Below the pieces are notes generated by a model. That model was not told the origin of the DNA. It was given only the letters and a program-made list of their open reading frames with translations, and made no database searches. The position numbers and the translations under genes were made by a program. A stretch of 64,000 nucleotides of DNA, taken from NCBI GenBank assembly GCA_037447655.1, contig JBBHKE010000771.1, positions 36,067 through 100,066 of the forward strand, written 5' to 3'. This stretch comes from Zygnema cylindricum (lineage: Eukaryota; Streptophyta; Zygnematophyceae; Zygnematales; Zygnemataceae). Numbering within the stretch: the stretch's first letter is position 1; every line of letters starts with the position of its first letter. Shown here piece by piece: positions 43,492 through 54,023 of the stretch.

Positions 43492-44751
43492 TTATTCTAA
43501 GCTGCCTGTATGAGTATTCTGAAGCATGCCCGGTCCATTATGTGAGTATGTGTGAGAATATGGATATGCAACTAGTGTAGGCAGTGCACGTAGTGGTTGG
43601 CACGGGATGTTAAGACCAAATGCAGGAGGATAGTCTGTCTGTATACATGTCTGGACCTTATGTAATGGAAGAAGTGCATCCTGAATGGAAAGGTTAGGTG
43701 GTCGGACAGCAAGGTTAGCCTCTCGGAGCCGACCCATGTCCACCAGGTTGGTCCAATTGGAACGAACCTGCTGGGCTAGCGAACCGTGGCGTGCGGCATC
43801 GATAATTAACGATGGTCCAATCAATGATTCAATGCGTTTGTAATCTGCGAGAACCGTGGGTCGGGGATCGTTATAAGCTGCATTATTTTCTAGGATGTAT
43901 CCGAAAGGACGATCCAATTTTTGGAAGAAGTGGATGAGACGAACCACCTCGAAAAACAACTTAGTACGCGAATCTACGAGACCTAAACCTTTCCCGGCTG
44001 TAGACATACCTTGACATTCCCATCCGACAAAGAGGAGATCAATTGGTTTAAATTCCATTAAATGATGCTTTCTTATTAGCCGGATATCCTGTGGCAACGC
44101 CGAATGCATATCGTGAAACGTAGACTTGGGTAAGAGATAAAAATACTGTTCGTGCAAGACTTGACAGTTGTGCAACTGAGCACGTTTGTCGAAAGGGTCA
44201 ATATCTACGGAATAGTAATGCTTTATCAGAAGAGCGTTCCGAAGGCAATAGGGACGTGAAGTCCATATTCCTGCAAAAAGGTCTAAGATAACAAAACCGT
44301 TTTGATGAGGTTGTAAATTGATCGGTGTCCATTTAATGGGCAAGAACCCGGAAGGATCTATCGTAATGGAGGGTGGATTTGGAATACTAGATAAAGGAAT
44401 TGGTATAGTAAATTTATATAGTCGGTCAAAATATGAAGAGTCAATGGTAAATCCGGGTGTACTAAATAATTCTGGTAAACTCGAGGAATCTGGTGAGATT
44501 TCATCCGCTGTTAGAGATTCAAGGATGTCTGCACCTATGCCAACTGCGGCATAGGCTGGCAAGATCAGCGCCGAATGGGCCGTGGTAGGCATTGGTTGCC
44601 GGACCCAGATAAGGGGTAAACAAATTTTACGTTGCGGAAAGTTGTTCGGTCTGTACGAAAATGTCTGATCATTCATATCAACCTCGGAACATGACGTATT
44701 GACCGACCAAGCATTCATAATCACTACACTTGGTGACCGAGGCATGAGCAT
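43492..44751 (-). CDS. Cytosine-C5 DNA methyltransferase domain captured in a retrotransposon
   Basis: An intact 419-codon frame between protease and RT. Residues ~1-150 are unassigned. Motif I VILDLFAGIWTS (154-165; SAM loop, Trp where Gly is common), a motif-II-like YYSVDIDP (179-186), the catalytic loop LLFVGWECQGMS (239-250, Cys246; Glu replaces the usual Pro before Cys), KLFFEVVRLI after it, motif VI YILENN (285-290; ENV in most enzymes), and AQQVRSNW (326-333; motif VIII QxRxR-like). Spacing FVGWECQGMS ... LFFE ... ENN ... RSNW follows the DNMT3/DRM-type order. Known enzymes of this fold put methyl groups on cytosine in DNA; here it could methylate the element's own DNA or neighbouring chromatin. 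The frame stops early; the C-terminus continues after a TAA. Confidence 0.8.
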   Translation of the reverse strand: MLMPRSPSVVIMNAWSVNTSCSEVDMNDQTFSYRPNNFPQRKICLPLIWVRQPMPTTAHSALILPAYAAVGIGADILESLTADEISPDSSSLPELFSTPGFTIDSSYFDRLYKFTIPIPLSSIPNPPSITIDPSGFLPIKWTPINLQPHQNGFVILDLFAGIWTSRPYCLRNALLIKHYYSVDIDPFDKRAQLHNCQVLHEQYFYLLPKSTFHDMHSALPQDIRLIRKHHLMEFKPIDLLFVGWECQGMSTAGKGLGLVDSRTKLFFEVVRLIHFFQKLDRPFGYILENNAAYNDPRPTVLADYKRIESLIGPSLIIDAARHGSLAQQVRSNWTNLVDMGRLREANLAVRPPNLSIQDALLPLHKVQTCIQTDYPPAFGLNIPCQPLRALPTLVAYPYSHTYSHNGPGMLQNTHTGSLE

Positions 44752-44857
44752 ATATTTCTGCGAAATCGGTCGCTGACTGACTCTGAAATTGAAAACAGAT
44801 TGGTTCTATCGTAATACCGAGGACCGGATCTGTGGTAGCGGCGAAAGTCAACATACG

Positions 44858-46003
44858 TGAAACCCTGTGTGCTCCATTGCCCACAAAAATCGCAGATCCA
44901 AAAGAAGCTAACCTAGATAGTGCCGACTCCAAGTTGATATAAATTCAAATGACTGACCCCTTGACAATCAAAACCCCATTACAACTTCACCCCTGTGAAA
45001 TAAGACTTTCTGTGTGTTCAGTTCCACCACAGAATGCAAAGTTAGAATATGAGATTTGGACACATTCACCCACTTTGACTGTCCCTTAGAAATGCAGCCA
45101 CCTTGGCAAGAAAAACCTTGACCGACTACACCTTTGTGTAGCTTAGACTCCCCTGAGTCCTCAGCAAAAAGAATCACTGAAAATGGTCAAGTAAATTGAT
45201 AGATATGGCTGGCCAAAGTTTGCCTTTTATAAAAGATGCTCTTTGGGAGAGGCGGCTACCAACCCAAAATATTATAAGTCCTATTCCCTCTCTAACACCC
45301 ATTCTAATGAAGTACGGCGCCAATCACAAGACTGTAGCTTACAGAAAAAGACAGGCGCCGGTGTACTTTCTGTACGGCAGATGTATGACAGGCCATACAG
45401 GTGAAATCTTTCACGTCCGAGCTTGTTGACTTGCACTCCGGAAATCCCGCAACCAAGTACGATGTCGCCACGTGTCATCTGGGGTGGCGGCGTCCGAAAA
45501 CGCCAAGGCGGCCTTTTCGGAATCCGGCTTGCACCACGGCCGTCGATTTCTCATCGCATTTTTATCCGGACCGTCGAAACAAATGTCCGTAACATTTATT
45601 TCATGCGGCATAAAAGGTACAGCGAGTTCTATGCCAAAGATTGTGTCCTAGTAGTTAAATGGAATCTTTGCCCTGTATTTATTTAAATACCTATTGTATC
45701 GTATATGTCCTAGCCCTGATCCTAGTCTACAGGATAAAGCTGTCACTTGCCGATCAATCTAACAGACGTTAGGCACCAGGATCAAATCCCAAAGCCGGTA
45801 GTCATTTTAGTACAGATTAAGTAGTAGCCTGTTTTCTGTCACCTTAGACACCATAGGCAGCCATGGTTCTAGCTCTCTCTCCAGTCTTCAGTGACTATAA
45901 CAAGTATGGAGACAGGAGAGTGGAGCGAGAAGCAGACTGCCTTTGCTTTATTTCTTCCATTTATTTTTCCCATTAAGACCTAGAAAATACATAACTTTCA
46001 ACA
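44858..46003 (-). repeat. Copia-2 3' LTR
   Basis: Minus strand TGTTGAAAGTTATG ... GTTTCA. It carries CGCCACGTGTCAT at 45466-45478, a TTTATAAAAG box near 45228, and the antisense GGATCAAATCCC at 45779-45790. Confidence 0.85.
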
Positions 46004-46303
46004 CTCCCGTTATTTTCTAGTCTACTTTTCTGCAAAAAATATTTTCCTTCTTTTCTTTTTCTTCTTTCTTTTCTTCTCATAAAGCTTTAAGTAAATAATC
46101 ATGTATTTAAAACAATGCATTAGATGAACTGAAATAACAATTGCATCATACATTTCATTTAGCACACCACTTATCATAAATCTGATCAAAGATTTTATCC
46201 ACCTCCTCCCCTTTTCATCCAATCAAAATCTACTTTTTCCCTTTTGCATTTCCAACAGTCAGCCCATCCCCAACCTGCAACACATATCCGGATGATAACC
46301 CTT

Positions 46304-47915
46304 TTACAGGCACATCTTCACAAGCGACATCACACCAAGTAGTGATGTCAAATCCATCCACCCCCAAATATTCCCAAAAAAAACACTTTTCCCCACTAAA
46401 TTCCTCATAAGATCTACATCTTTCGTACTTATATTTTTATCCATGATAATTACCCCATTTTCCGAACTTCCCTCACTCTCTCCCATGGAATTCTTTCCAC
46501 TATCACTTTCTAATTTAATTCCCAATAAATAATTTTTCTCCCCTAAACGTTTAATCAAATATTTATCTTCTCCCCTATCCTTTAAAACCTCTTCGAGTTT
46601 CACTTCTCCCCTTTCCTCGGAATCCGTTGAAGTCTCCCTTTCCGACCGGTTTTCTGTTTCCCTATTATCTATAAAATTATTATCTTTAATTTTATCTTTC
46701 CCGTTTTCACTTATGGATCCTAGATCTAACTTTCTCATTTCTAAGTCATACACTCTACACTCCTCGACATCCTCAAGTACCTCCTCTCTCTTTACTTCCC
46801 TTATACCTCCAAAAGCACACTGTTGCTTTCGTGGAATTTCTGTGTGCTTTTCTCTCTTCCCCATACTACTAATCCGGAGAAGCTCTAAAATATATTCATC
46901 CTCTTTCTCCTCTTCCCCTTCTTCCTCCTCATCCACATTCCAACTTCTAAGTTTTTCCAAACAAGGGCATTCCTCCATATAATGACCCGGTTCCCTACAA
47001 AAGAAGCAAACCCCCTTTTTCAAAGCTCCCCATTCTTTTCCTCTCTCTCGCTTTCCACCAAAGTTCCGATAAGGTTTACCTTTGTCTTTCTTCCTCTCAT
47101 CACGCTTTCGCCAATCACCACCAGCTGTAAATGCATTCACCCTGTCACTTCCCATATGAAGCTCCAAAGTGCTTTCCCTCGCAAGAATTATCCCCATGGT
47201 AAAGCTCCAAGTCCATTAAGAGCCATCCATTGCCTGCATACGACAAATGAAGTTTTCGTACTCATCTGGGAGTTTCATCAGTAGTGTATTAATCTTCCTC
47301 TCCTCAGATTCTACATATCTCGCACTAGCAAGCACAACATATAGCGCAACAATATCATTGCAAAACTCTATCATGCTACCGCCTTTATAAACATAGGCAT
47401 GTATTTCTTGGTTTACTAATTGCTGCCTCTGAATAGTCTCACTATCATAAATTTGACTTAGTGCTTCCCATATCTCTGAAGACTTCATTAAGTTTATAAG
47501 AGTGATAGCTACGGACTTAGACACGTTTCTAAGTATGAGATGCTTTGCTATAATGTTTTTGTATTCCCATATTTTTCTGTCATTTTCTTCAGTTTTAATC
47601 CCTTCAAATGGAACCATAGTCGAGAGCCTAGCTCCCCTCACCAAAGGTGTCCCTTTTTCCTTCTCTCTTTTTCCCCATCCACGGAAAGATTTTTCCCTTC
47701 ACCTTCCGTTGCATCTGAACTCCGGTTGATATTCTGGGCAGCCTCAGATGATTCTCCATAGTAAGCTCCTCCAAAGCCATTTGGCGGACATCTCACTTGT
47801 CCCGAAACAATTCCCCATAAGTGCTTCTCGAAAAGCAATCCCTCCATAGTAAACTCCAAATTAGTGAAGTCTGTTCCATTGACCATAGGCACCCTAGATG
47901 ATGGGCATATAACCT
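46304..47915 (-). pseudogene. Copia-2 gag with zinc knuckle and charged tail
   Basis: Frames 47638-47958, 47216-47644 and 46304-47197 together give gag: RVPMVNGTDFTNLEFTMEGL, LWGIVSGQVRCPPNGFGG, then the UBN2-type core (ILRNVSKSVAITLINL, EIWEALSQIYDSETIQRQQL, INTLLMKLPDEYENF), a basic stretch, and a CCHC knuckle CFFCREPGHYMEEC. After EIPRKQQCAFGG the sequence departs from copia pol and continues ~200 residues rich in Glu, Lys, Asp and Ser, ending with hydrophobic WGWMDLTSLLGVMSL. No protease, integrase or RT. Two frame changes make it defective. Confidence 0.8.
47902..47912 (-). other. Copia-2 primer site, two mismatches
   Basis: TTATATGCCCA on the minus strand, two bases after the LTR end GTTTCA. 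It matches the initiator-tRNA half-site TTATGGGCCCA at nine of eleven positions. Confidence 0.6.
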
Positions 47916-49062
47916 GAAACTCTGGATGCTCCATTGCCCACAGAAATCGCAGATCCAAAAGAAGCTAATCTAGATAGTACCGACTCCAAGTTGATATAAA
48001 CCCAAATGACTGACCCCTTGACAATCAGAACCCCATTATAACTTCACCCCTGGGAAATACGACTTTCTGTGTGTTCAGTTCCACCACAGAATGCAAAGTT
48101 AGAATATGAGATTTGGACACATTCACCCACTTTGACTTTCCCTTAGAAATGCAGCCACCCTGGCAAGAAAAACCTCTAATCGACTACACCCTTGTGTAGC
48201 TTAGACTCCCTTGAGTCCTCAGCAAAAAGAATCACTAAAAATGGTCAAGTAAATTGATAGATATGGCTGGCCAGAGTTTGCCTTTTATACAATATGCTTT
48301 CTAGGAGAGGCGGCTACCTACCCAAAATATTCTAAGTCCTATTCCCTCTCTAACACCCCTTTTAATGAAGTACGGCGCCAATCACAAGACTGTACCTTAC
48401 AGAAAAAGACAGGCGCCGGTGTACTTTCTGTACGGTAGATGTACGACAGGCCATACAGGTGAAATCTTTCACATCCGAGCTTGTTGACTTGCACTCCGGA
48501 AATCCCACAACCAAGTACGATGTCGCCACGTGTCATCTGGGGTGGCGGCGTCCGAAAACGCCAAGGCGGCCTTTTTGGAATCCCGGCTTGCACCACGGCA
48601 GTCGATTTCTCATCGCATTTTTATCCGGACCGTCGAAACAAATGTCCGTAACATTTGTTTCATGCGGCATAAAAGGTACAGCGGATTCTATGCCAAAGAT
48701 TGTGTCCTAGTAGTTAAATGGAATCTTTGCCCTGTATTTATTTAAATACCTATTGTACCCTATATGTCGTAGCACTGATCCTAGTCTACAGAATAAAGCT
48801 GTCACTTGCTGGTCAATTAAATAGACGTTAGGTACCAGGATCAAATCCCAAAGCCGGCAGTCATTTTGGTACAGACTAAGTAGTAGCCTGTTTTCCGTCA
48901 CCTTATACACCATAGGCAGCCATGGTTCTAGCTCTCTCTCCAGTCTTCAATGACTACAACAAGTATGGGGAGTGGAGAGTGGAGCGAGAAGCAAACTGCC
49001 TTTGCTTTATTTCTTCCTTTTATTTTTCCTATTAAGACCTAGAAAATACATAACTTTCAACA
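47915..49062 (-). repeat. Copia-2 5' LTR
   Basis: Collinear with 44858-46003 throughout, including the CGCCACGTGTCAT box at 48524-48536 and the ACTTGT...CAGCCATGG core near 48915-48965. Confidence 0.85.
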
Positions 49063-49382
49063 ATGCCTGTGGTAGTGGGTTGTAGCTTATTTGCTGTAAG
49101 ACCTATTTTGATTGCAAAATCTGAACCGAGGATAATTGGCTTTGTGCATGTATCCATGAGAGGAAGTGCCGGAGCAAACCCATTAACGATGAATAAGCCT
49201 AATTTGTTATCTAGAAAACTGATGTAAGGAGTGAGGCTAGAACGCTCTTCAAGAGTAATAGCTTGAAGGGAGAGAGCATGACGATGGTTTCGTAAAACGT
49301 GTAACACAAGTGCTGAAGGAGTAAGATCTACATGTTTTTCGTTGCTATCCAACTCGGGAAGCATGGTGGACATGATTGACAA
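49063..49382 (-). pseudogene. Gypsy-B aspartic protease (N-terminal part)
   Basis: ALPLMDTCTKPIILGSDFA resembles the retroviral-type protease active site (xxDTGxxxxxLG), with Cys in place of the DTG glycine. It is interrupted at residue PTTTGI by copia-2; the downstream part (FAATTDPVLGITIEPI ... CLVGQYVM) resumes at 44857. It would process the gag-pol polyprotein if intact. Confidence 0.6.
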
Positions 49383-49481
49383 ACGTTCTTTGACTTTATA
49401 GGTGTCTTGTATGCTCCTCTCTAGGATTGTTAATGCTTCAGCGGTGATGATAGAGGCCTTTTCTAGAATAGGTGAGCGGTG

Positions 49482-50261
49482 TTATTTAGCAAATGATAGT
49501 GGGATACGTGTGTTAATGGATTTTGACTCTCGATTATGATCCCGAGTCCCTTTAAACTTACCCGCCCGCTGTTGAACAGTGGACTCTCGAAAAGATCGCC
49601 CAGCGAAAGAGGGCATATGGACCACAGTTTGAGCCATTCCAGTTAATTGCGGTTTGACCTGCACCATAAGCGCAGCAAACTGCTTTTTCATCATAGCCGC
49701 CACGGTAGCATGCATCTTGGCTTTCTCTCGGTCCCTTCTACTAATTTTTGGAGGGTTGTCTTTCTCTACCCCCTTGGGTGGAGTAACCAATTTTGCCGAG
49801 CGAGCAGGTATACCGCCGTTTTTGATTTGATTTTGATAACTGAAATCGAGATTCTTAATGTGACATCGATGTACATAATGACCCGTTTGATTACAATGAG
49901 TACACGTGGCGGTCTTTTGCGGACACCCGCGTGCGTCGTGATCGGTGTTACCACATCGAAAGCATATATGAACACCAAGGTTTGTTGGTAATGTTCTTAT
50001 GGCTGGAGCCCTTGGGAGTCTTGGATTGGGCAATGGGTATCGTGGATTAGGATTAGGATTCATGTTTGCATTAGGAGAAGATTTAGGTCGCTCATGAGCG
50101 TCCCACCACCTAGTCTGCATTTCATATCGTACGGCATACTTTGCAGCCTGCTCGAAGGTAAATTTGAGGCCATATGCCTCAGTCAAATGGCTTTGAATGA
50201 AACATCGAGATTGGGTGGGAAATTGCCCCACAAATTTCTGAACTGCCTCTGCCTCTGACAT
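49482..50261 (-). CDS. Gypsy-B gag with two zinc knuckles
   Basis: 259 codons, ATG at 50261. It opens MSEAEAVQKFVGQFPTQSR, has a capsid-like helical region (CFIQSHLTEAYGLKFTFEQA), a proline-rich linker, then two CCHC knuckles CFRCGNTDHDARGC and CTHCNQTGHYVHRC that would package RNA, followed by a basic region (PPKISRRDREKAK). The capsid is short, so the N-terminus may lie upstream of this ATG in sequence lost at the copia-3 junction. Confidence 0.75.
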   Translation of the reverse strand: MSEAEAVQKFVGQFPTQSRCFIQSHLTEAYGLKFTFEQAAKYAVRYEMQTRWWDAHERPKSSPNANMNPNPNPRYPLPNPRLPRAPAIRTLPTNLGVHICFRCGNTDHDARGCPQKTATCTHCNQTGHYVHRCHIKNLDFSYQNQIKNGGIPARSAKLVTPPKGVEKDNPPKISRRDREKAKMHATVAAMMKKQFAALMVQVKPQLTGMAQTVVHMPSFAGRSFRESTVQQRAGKFKGTRDHNRESKSINTRIPLSFAK

Positions 50262-50266
50262 GAGAT

Positions 50267-51310
50267 TGTAGAAATTAATTTTTAAGTATTTTCTAGGTCT
50301 GAATAGAAATAAGAAAGAAGCCGAGGCATTCTACCTCTAACTTCTCTCTCTAACTCTCAAACTTGTCGCAGTCACTGAGTAATTGGAGAGGGAGCTAGAG
50401 CCATGGCTACCTAGGCTATCCAGAGGTTTACGGGAATATATATTTTAATTAGGGGTTTAATTTACTAAAAGGTATGTGCCGCCCACAAGATTTGATCATG
50501 GTACCTACTGGCCGACAATCAATCGGTAGTCGGTAGCCTTAGCCGTTAAGTCTAGAAGTAGTGTTACGTAATATAGGGTTTGATAATTATTTAAACATTT
50601 ATACATAGAAAAGTTCATTTAACTGAAATAGTTTTACATGATACATAGATCTAGTAGATGTAAAACTACGGATTCCGGTACGAATAAGAAACCAATACCG
50701 CGCATTTATTCCTTTTGTGAAACGAATACCGCGCATGCATTTATTACGGCTACGATTAAATGTGAATTTAATCGGACGGCCGAAATTAACGCCGAGATCG
50801 CGGAAGAGGATTTCGGCGGTTTGTGGTCATCGCCACATCGGATGACACGTGGCGGAATGACATAGGATCGCGGCATCTCTGAAGATTAAGGGAGCGAATC
50901 CGGACATACCACGTGTTGACATTTAGGCCATATCGTACAATGGTCGTACATAAAGTACACTGGCAGCTGTACTTTTGTGTACGAAACTGAAATCTGATTG
51001 GCTCCGTACATCAGTAGATAGAGTCTGTGAGAGAGATAGGACTTCGAAAAATTAGAAGATAGGACCCTCTCTCCCAAAGAGCTTCTGTACAAAAGGTCAA
51101 CTTTGACCCTCCATAACTTACTGCTCAGGGGAGAAAATTCAGAGATTCTTTTTGCTATCGACTCAGGGGAGTCTTCTCTTCACAAAGGTCAATGTTTTTG
51201 TCTGTCAGGGTGGCAGTTATTTTTTGCTTAAACACAAAGGGGTCAGGATTATCGTAGAGGCTTCTTGGAAGGTGTCCACTCTGAGGACTTATGGAGGTCT
51301 CAAAGTTTCA
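50267..51310 (+). repeat. Copia-3 5' LTR
   Basis: 1044 bp, TGTAGAAATTAATT ... AAGTTTCA. Contains ACTTGTCGCAGTCACTGA, GATTTGATCATGG, the ACGT-core pair at 50831-50854 (CGCCACATC and GACACGTGGCG) and a degenerate TATA (TACAAAAGG). Confidence 0.85.
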
Positions 51311-51312
51311 GG

Positions 51313-51323
51313 TTATGGGCCCA
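51313..51323 (+). other. Copia-3 primer-binding site (half initiator tRNA)
   Basis: TTATGGGCCCA two bases after the LTR. Its ATG at 51315 opens the gag frame (MGPPSRVSIFNG). Confidence 0.75.
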
Positions 51324-52300
51324 CCCTCTAGGGTATCAATCTTTAATGGAACTGGCTTCATATACTGGGAAAGTATGATGATAGGAGCTCTATGCGAAAA
51401 AAGGTTTTGGGGGATAGTGAGTGGACGGTTAGGGCATCCATCAAGTCTTGGAATTCCTCCAGGGTTTGGAGGAAGCAGATTCACCAGGAAAGAGGATCCA
51501 CCTTCAACGGAGGAAACAAAAGAAGGAGAGGTGGTGGAAAAAGGAAAGGAGAAGGAGGCGACCACACCAATAACAACTGGTTCGGCATTCATGTCACCTA
51601 TTCCGAGGAACAAGGAGAATGATACTGAAACCTGAGACTTCAACAATATGGCGGCAAAGCACTTCATCCTACGCCATCTCACTCAAGGACTTGCATGTCC
51701 TCATTTGCATGTAGAAAGGGCATCCGATCTTTGGATGGCTCTCATAGAGATGTACCGAAGTGGTACGATTCAGCATCAACAGCTAGCTGATCAGAAAGTT
51801 AAGGAGTATGTAGACAAAGGGGGAGATATGTTGGATTTTTGCAATGAGCTTGCTACACTTTTCATGGAGCTAGAGAGTGCGCGAAAAGATTTTAGTGAAA
51901 AAGAAAAGGTTAACTGTTTATTGATGAAGTTACCCGATGAGTTCGAAAACATAGTCAACCGTGTGTAGGACTTGCCGGACTCAAGGTGGATATGGAACCC
52001 AGTGGTGGGGATGATTCTCGTTCGTGAGAAAACGATTGAGATCCAAAGGGGAGGAAAGAGTGGCCAAGCCTTGGCAACTGCGACCGATTGGAGGAACAAG
52101 GATTCCCGGAAACCGGTCGGAAACTAAAGGGGGGGGGAGCAGAAAAATTTGACCGACGAGTTCAGACCAAGGGCTCCCAAAGGTTTATGTCATTTTTGTA
52201 AGAAACCTAGGCACTATATGGCAGAGTGCACTAAGCTAACCGAGCTTCGGTTAAGGAGGGGCAGACTGGTGGTATCCCGAGAAGAAAGAAAAACGCCCTT
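51315..52300 (+). pseudogene. Copia-3 gag
   Basis: Frames 51291-51635 and 51648-51968 plus following sequence: VSIFNGTGFIYWESMMIGAL, HLTQGLACPHLHVERASDLW, QQLADQKVKEYVDKGGDML, CLLMKLPDEFENI, then a CCHC knuckle CHFCKKPRHYMAEC near 52189-52230. Several stops and shifts, including TAG after IVNRV. Confidence 0.8.
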
Positions 52301-52700
52301 GTGACACAGGTACATGAGGCGGAATCCGAGGACGAGGACGATGAGCTTCTTTTGGATGAGGAGTTGGAGGCGAAAAACGAGGTCGAAATACCACGAAGGC
52401 AGAAATGTGCTAACGGTGGATTGAAAGGTGAAGCAGGCTGGATTTTAGATTCAGATGCCTCCATGCACATGCGTAAAGATAGGCACCTGTTCACTAAGAT
52501 AAGAAAATATTCCCACCGTAGAGATAGAGTACGGGGATGGGAGGATAGTCACCACTACTCTTGTAGGATCGGTAGATTTGAAAGTGTTAGTAGAAGGAAA
52601 GACATCCATAGTAACATTCTCCGATGTATTGTTTATTCCGGAGCTGAACAAAAACCTCTTCTCTACATCCGTATTAGATGATAAGGGTTTTTTCTACTAG
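52301..52700 (+). pseudogene. Copia-3 protease region
   Basis: EIPRRQKCANGG is followed by EAGWILDSDASMHM; the active-site triad DSGA of copia proteases reads DSDA, so it is inactive. The point after CANGG is where gag-only copia-2 and copia-4 diverge. Confidence 0.7.
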
Positions 52701-52803
52701 CACTAGGGAATGAGTCTTTACTGCTAGTTTTGAGGAGGATGTCTATTTCATTGCTGAGAAAGGTAGCCATGGGAAGTTTAGGCTGGTTTTAAGTAATGAA
52801 AAG

Positions 52804-53691
52804 ATGAAACTTTATTATGTTGGTGTTCATGATATTATGATGTGGCATAAGAGGCTTAGGCATGCGAATCTAGACAAGTTAAGAGAGATGAAAAAGATGG
52901 GAGTGGTGGAAGGGATTAAGTTTAGTGAGAATGATAATATAAGTGATTGTAGTGGATGTGCTCTAGGTAAAACACACAAATTACCCTTTTCTAAATCAGC
53001 CACCTATAAGGGAGAAAAAATTCTAGATCTAGTACACACAGATATTTGGGGACCGGCTAAAGTGCCCTCACCGGGGGGGAAGAGATTTATGATGACTATC
53101 ACTGATGATTGGTCTTGGTATTCCCGAGTGTATTTTTTGAAAAACAAGTCCGAAGCTCAGGATTCTTTTAGACAATATAAAGCATGGAGCGAAAAACTCC
53201 ATGAAACTCCAATCAAGAGTATAAGGAGTGCCAATGGTGGAGAGTATACTTCTAACCAGTTTGAGGATTTTCTGAGGAAAGATGGGGTCCAACACCAAAA
53301 GACAGTTCCAGAAAACCCGGAACAGAATGGGGTAGCTGAAAGGTTAAATAGAACACTAAGTGATAGTGCTAGAAGTATGTTGTCAGATAAAAAGATAGGA
53401 AAAAGGTTTTGGGCAGAAGCAATGAACTGTGATAATTACCTCAAAAATAGAGTTCTTACTTTAGCTATAAAAGATCAAACACCTTATGAGAGATGGACAG
53501 GCCGGAAACCAGACATATCTCACTTAAAGGTTTTTGGCATTCAAGTATTCAGTCTACATACAGATCGGTCTAATTGGAAGCTAGATCCTAAAGGAAAATC
53601 GGGATACTTATTAGGATATGATGAGGATGTTAAAGGATATAGAGTTTATGATCTAAAAAGGGAAGATATAATCTTAGTAAAGCATCTATAG
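52804..53691 (+). CDS. Copia-3 integrase
   Basis: 295 codons. GAG-pre-integrase finger (MWHKRLRHAN ... CSGCALGKTH, His-His-Cys-Cys), core first Asp in LVHTDIWGP, then IRSANGGEYTS, where the second catalytic Asp is replaced by Ala, and Glu in NGVAERLNRTL. The C-terminal part HLKVFGIQVFSLH ... YLLGYDEDVKGYRVYD is typical of copia. Inserts cDNA in live relatives; catalytically dead here. Confidence 0.85.
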   Translation: MKLYYVGVHDIMMWHKRLRHANLDKLREMKKMGVVEGIKFSENDNISDCSGCALGKTHKLPFSKSATYKGEKILDLVHTDIWGPAKVPSPGGKRFMMTITDDWSWYSRVYFLKNKSEAQDSFRQYKAWSEKLHETPIKSIRSANGGEYTSNQFEDFLRKDGVQHQKTVPENPEQNGVAERLNRTLSDSARSMLSDKKIGKRFWAEAMNCDNYLKNRVLTLAIKDQTPYERWTGRKPDISHLKVFGIQVFSLHTDRSNWKLDPKGKSGYLLGYDEDVKGYRVYDLKREDIILVKHL

Positions 53692-54023
53692 TTATGGATG
53701 AAGGAAAGTCTGTGGATCCCTTCAAATATACAAAGTCAGTAAAAATCAGATTTGAGTCAGAAAATTCCGATGACTTTGAGCTCTCTAACTATCCAAGTTT
53801 TAGAGAAAATGACATTCTTGCAGATACAAATCAGACCGAAAAGGACTCGGCTGTGGAAACTCCAGTGACAACTCTACCCGAAGCCGAAGACGTGGTGGAA
53901 ATTGATTCGAAATCAAGAGATAGGGGAGAAGCCGAGTTTGTTCGAAAGAATCCACGAGAACCATCTATTCCGGCCTCAGATTTTGAACGGGGGAGGAGAA
54001 GTAGTAAAAGACTGCAAGAAAAA

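Larger units (their letters stand above)
44858..49062 (-). mobile_element. Copia-2: gag-only element inserted in gypsy-B
   Basis: LTRs 47915-49062 (5') and 44858-46003 (3'), both about 1147 bp and closely similar; purine tract CGGGAG before the 3' LTR; primer site at 47902-47912. It sits between gypsy-B protease and methyltransferase. Flanks ATACG and ATGCC match at three of five positions, a possible eroded target duplication. It encodes only gag plus a charged tail. Confidence 0.88.
38456..50266 (-). mobile_element. Gypsy-B: Ty3/gypsy element with methyltransferase and PHD finger
   Basis: Order on the minus strand: gag (50261), protease, [copia-2 insertion], C5 methyltransferase, RT, RNase H, integrase, PHD finger, poly-G, duplicated LTR tail, LTR. 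It is about 7.6 kb without the insert. The 5' LTR and leader are missing because copia-3 starts five bases before the gag ATG and its far side belongs to another locus. Stops are few compared with gypsy-A, so it is younger but still defective. Confidence 0.85.
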
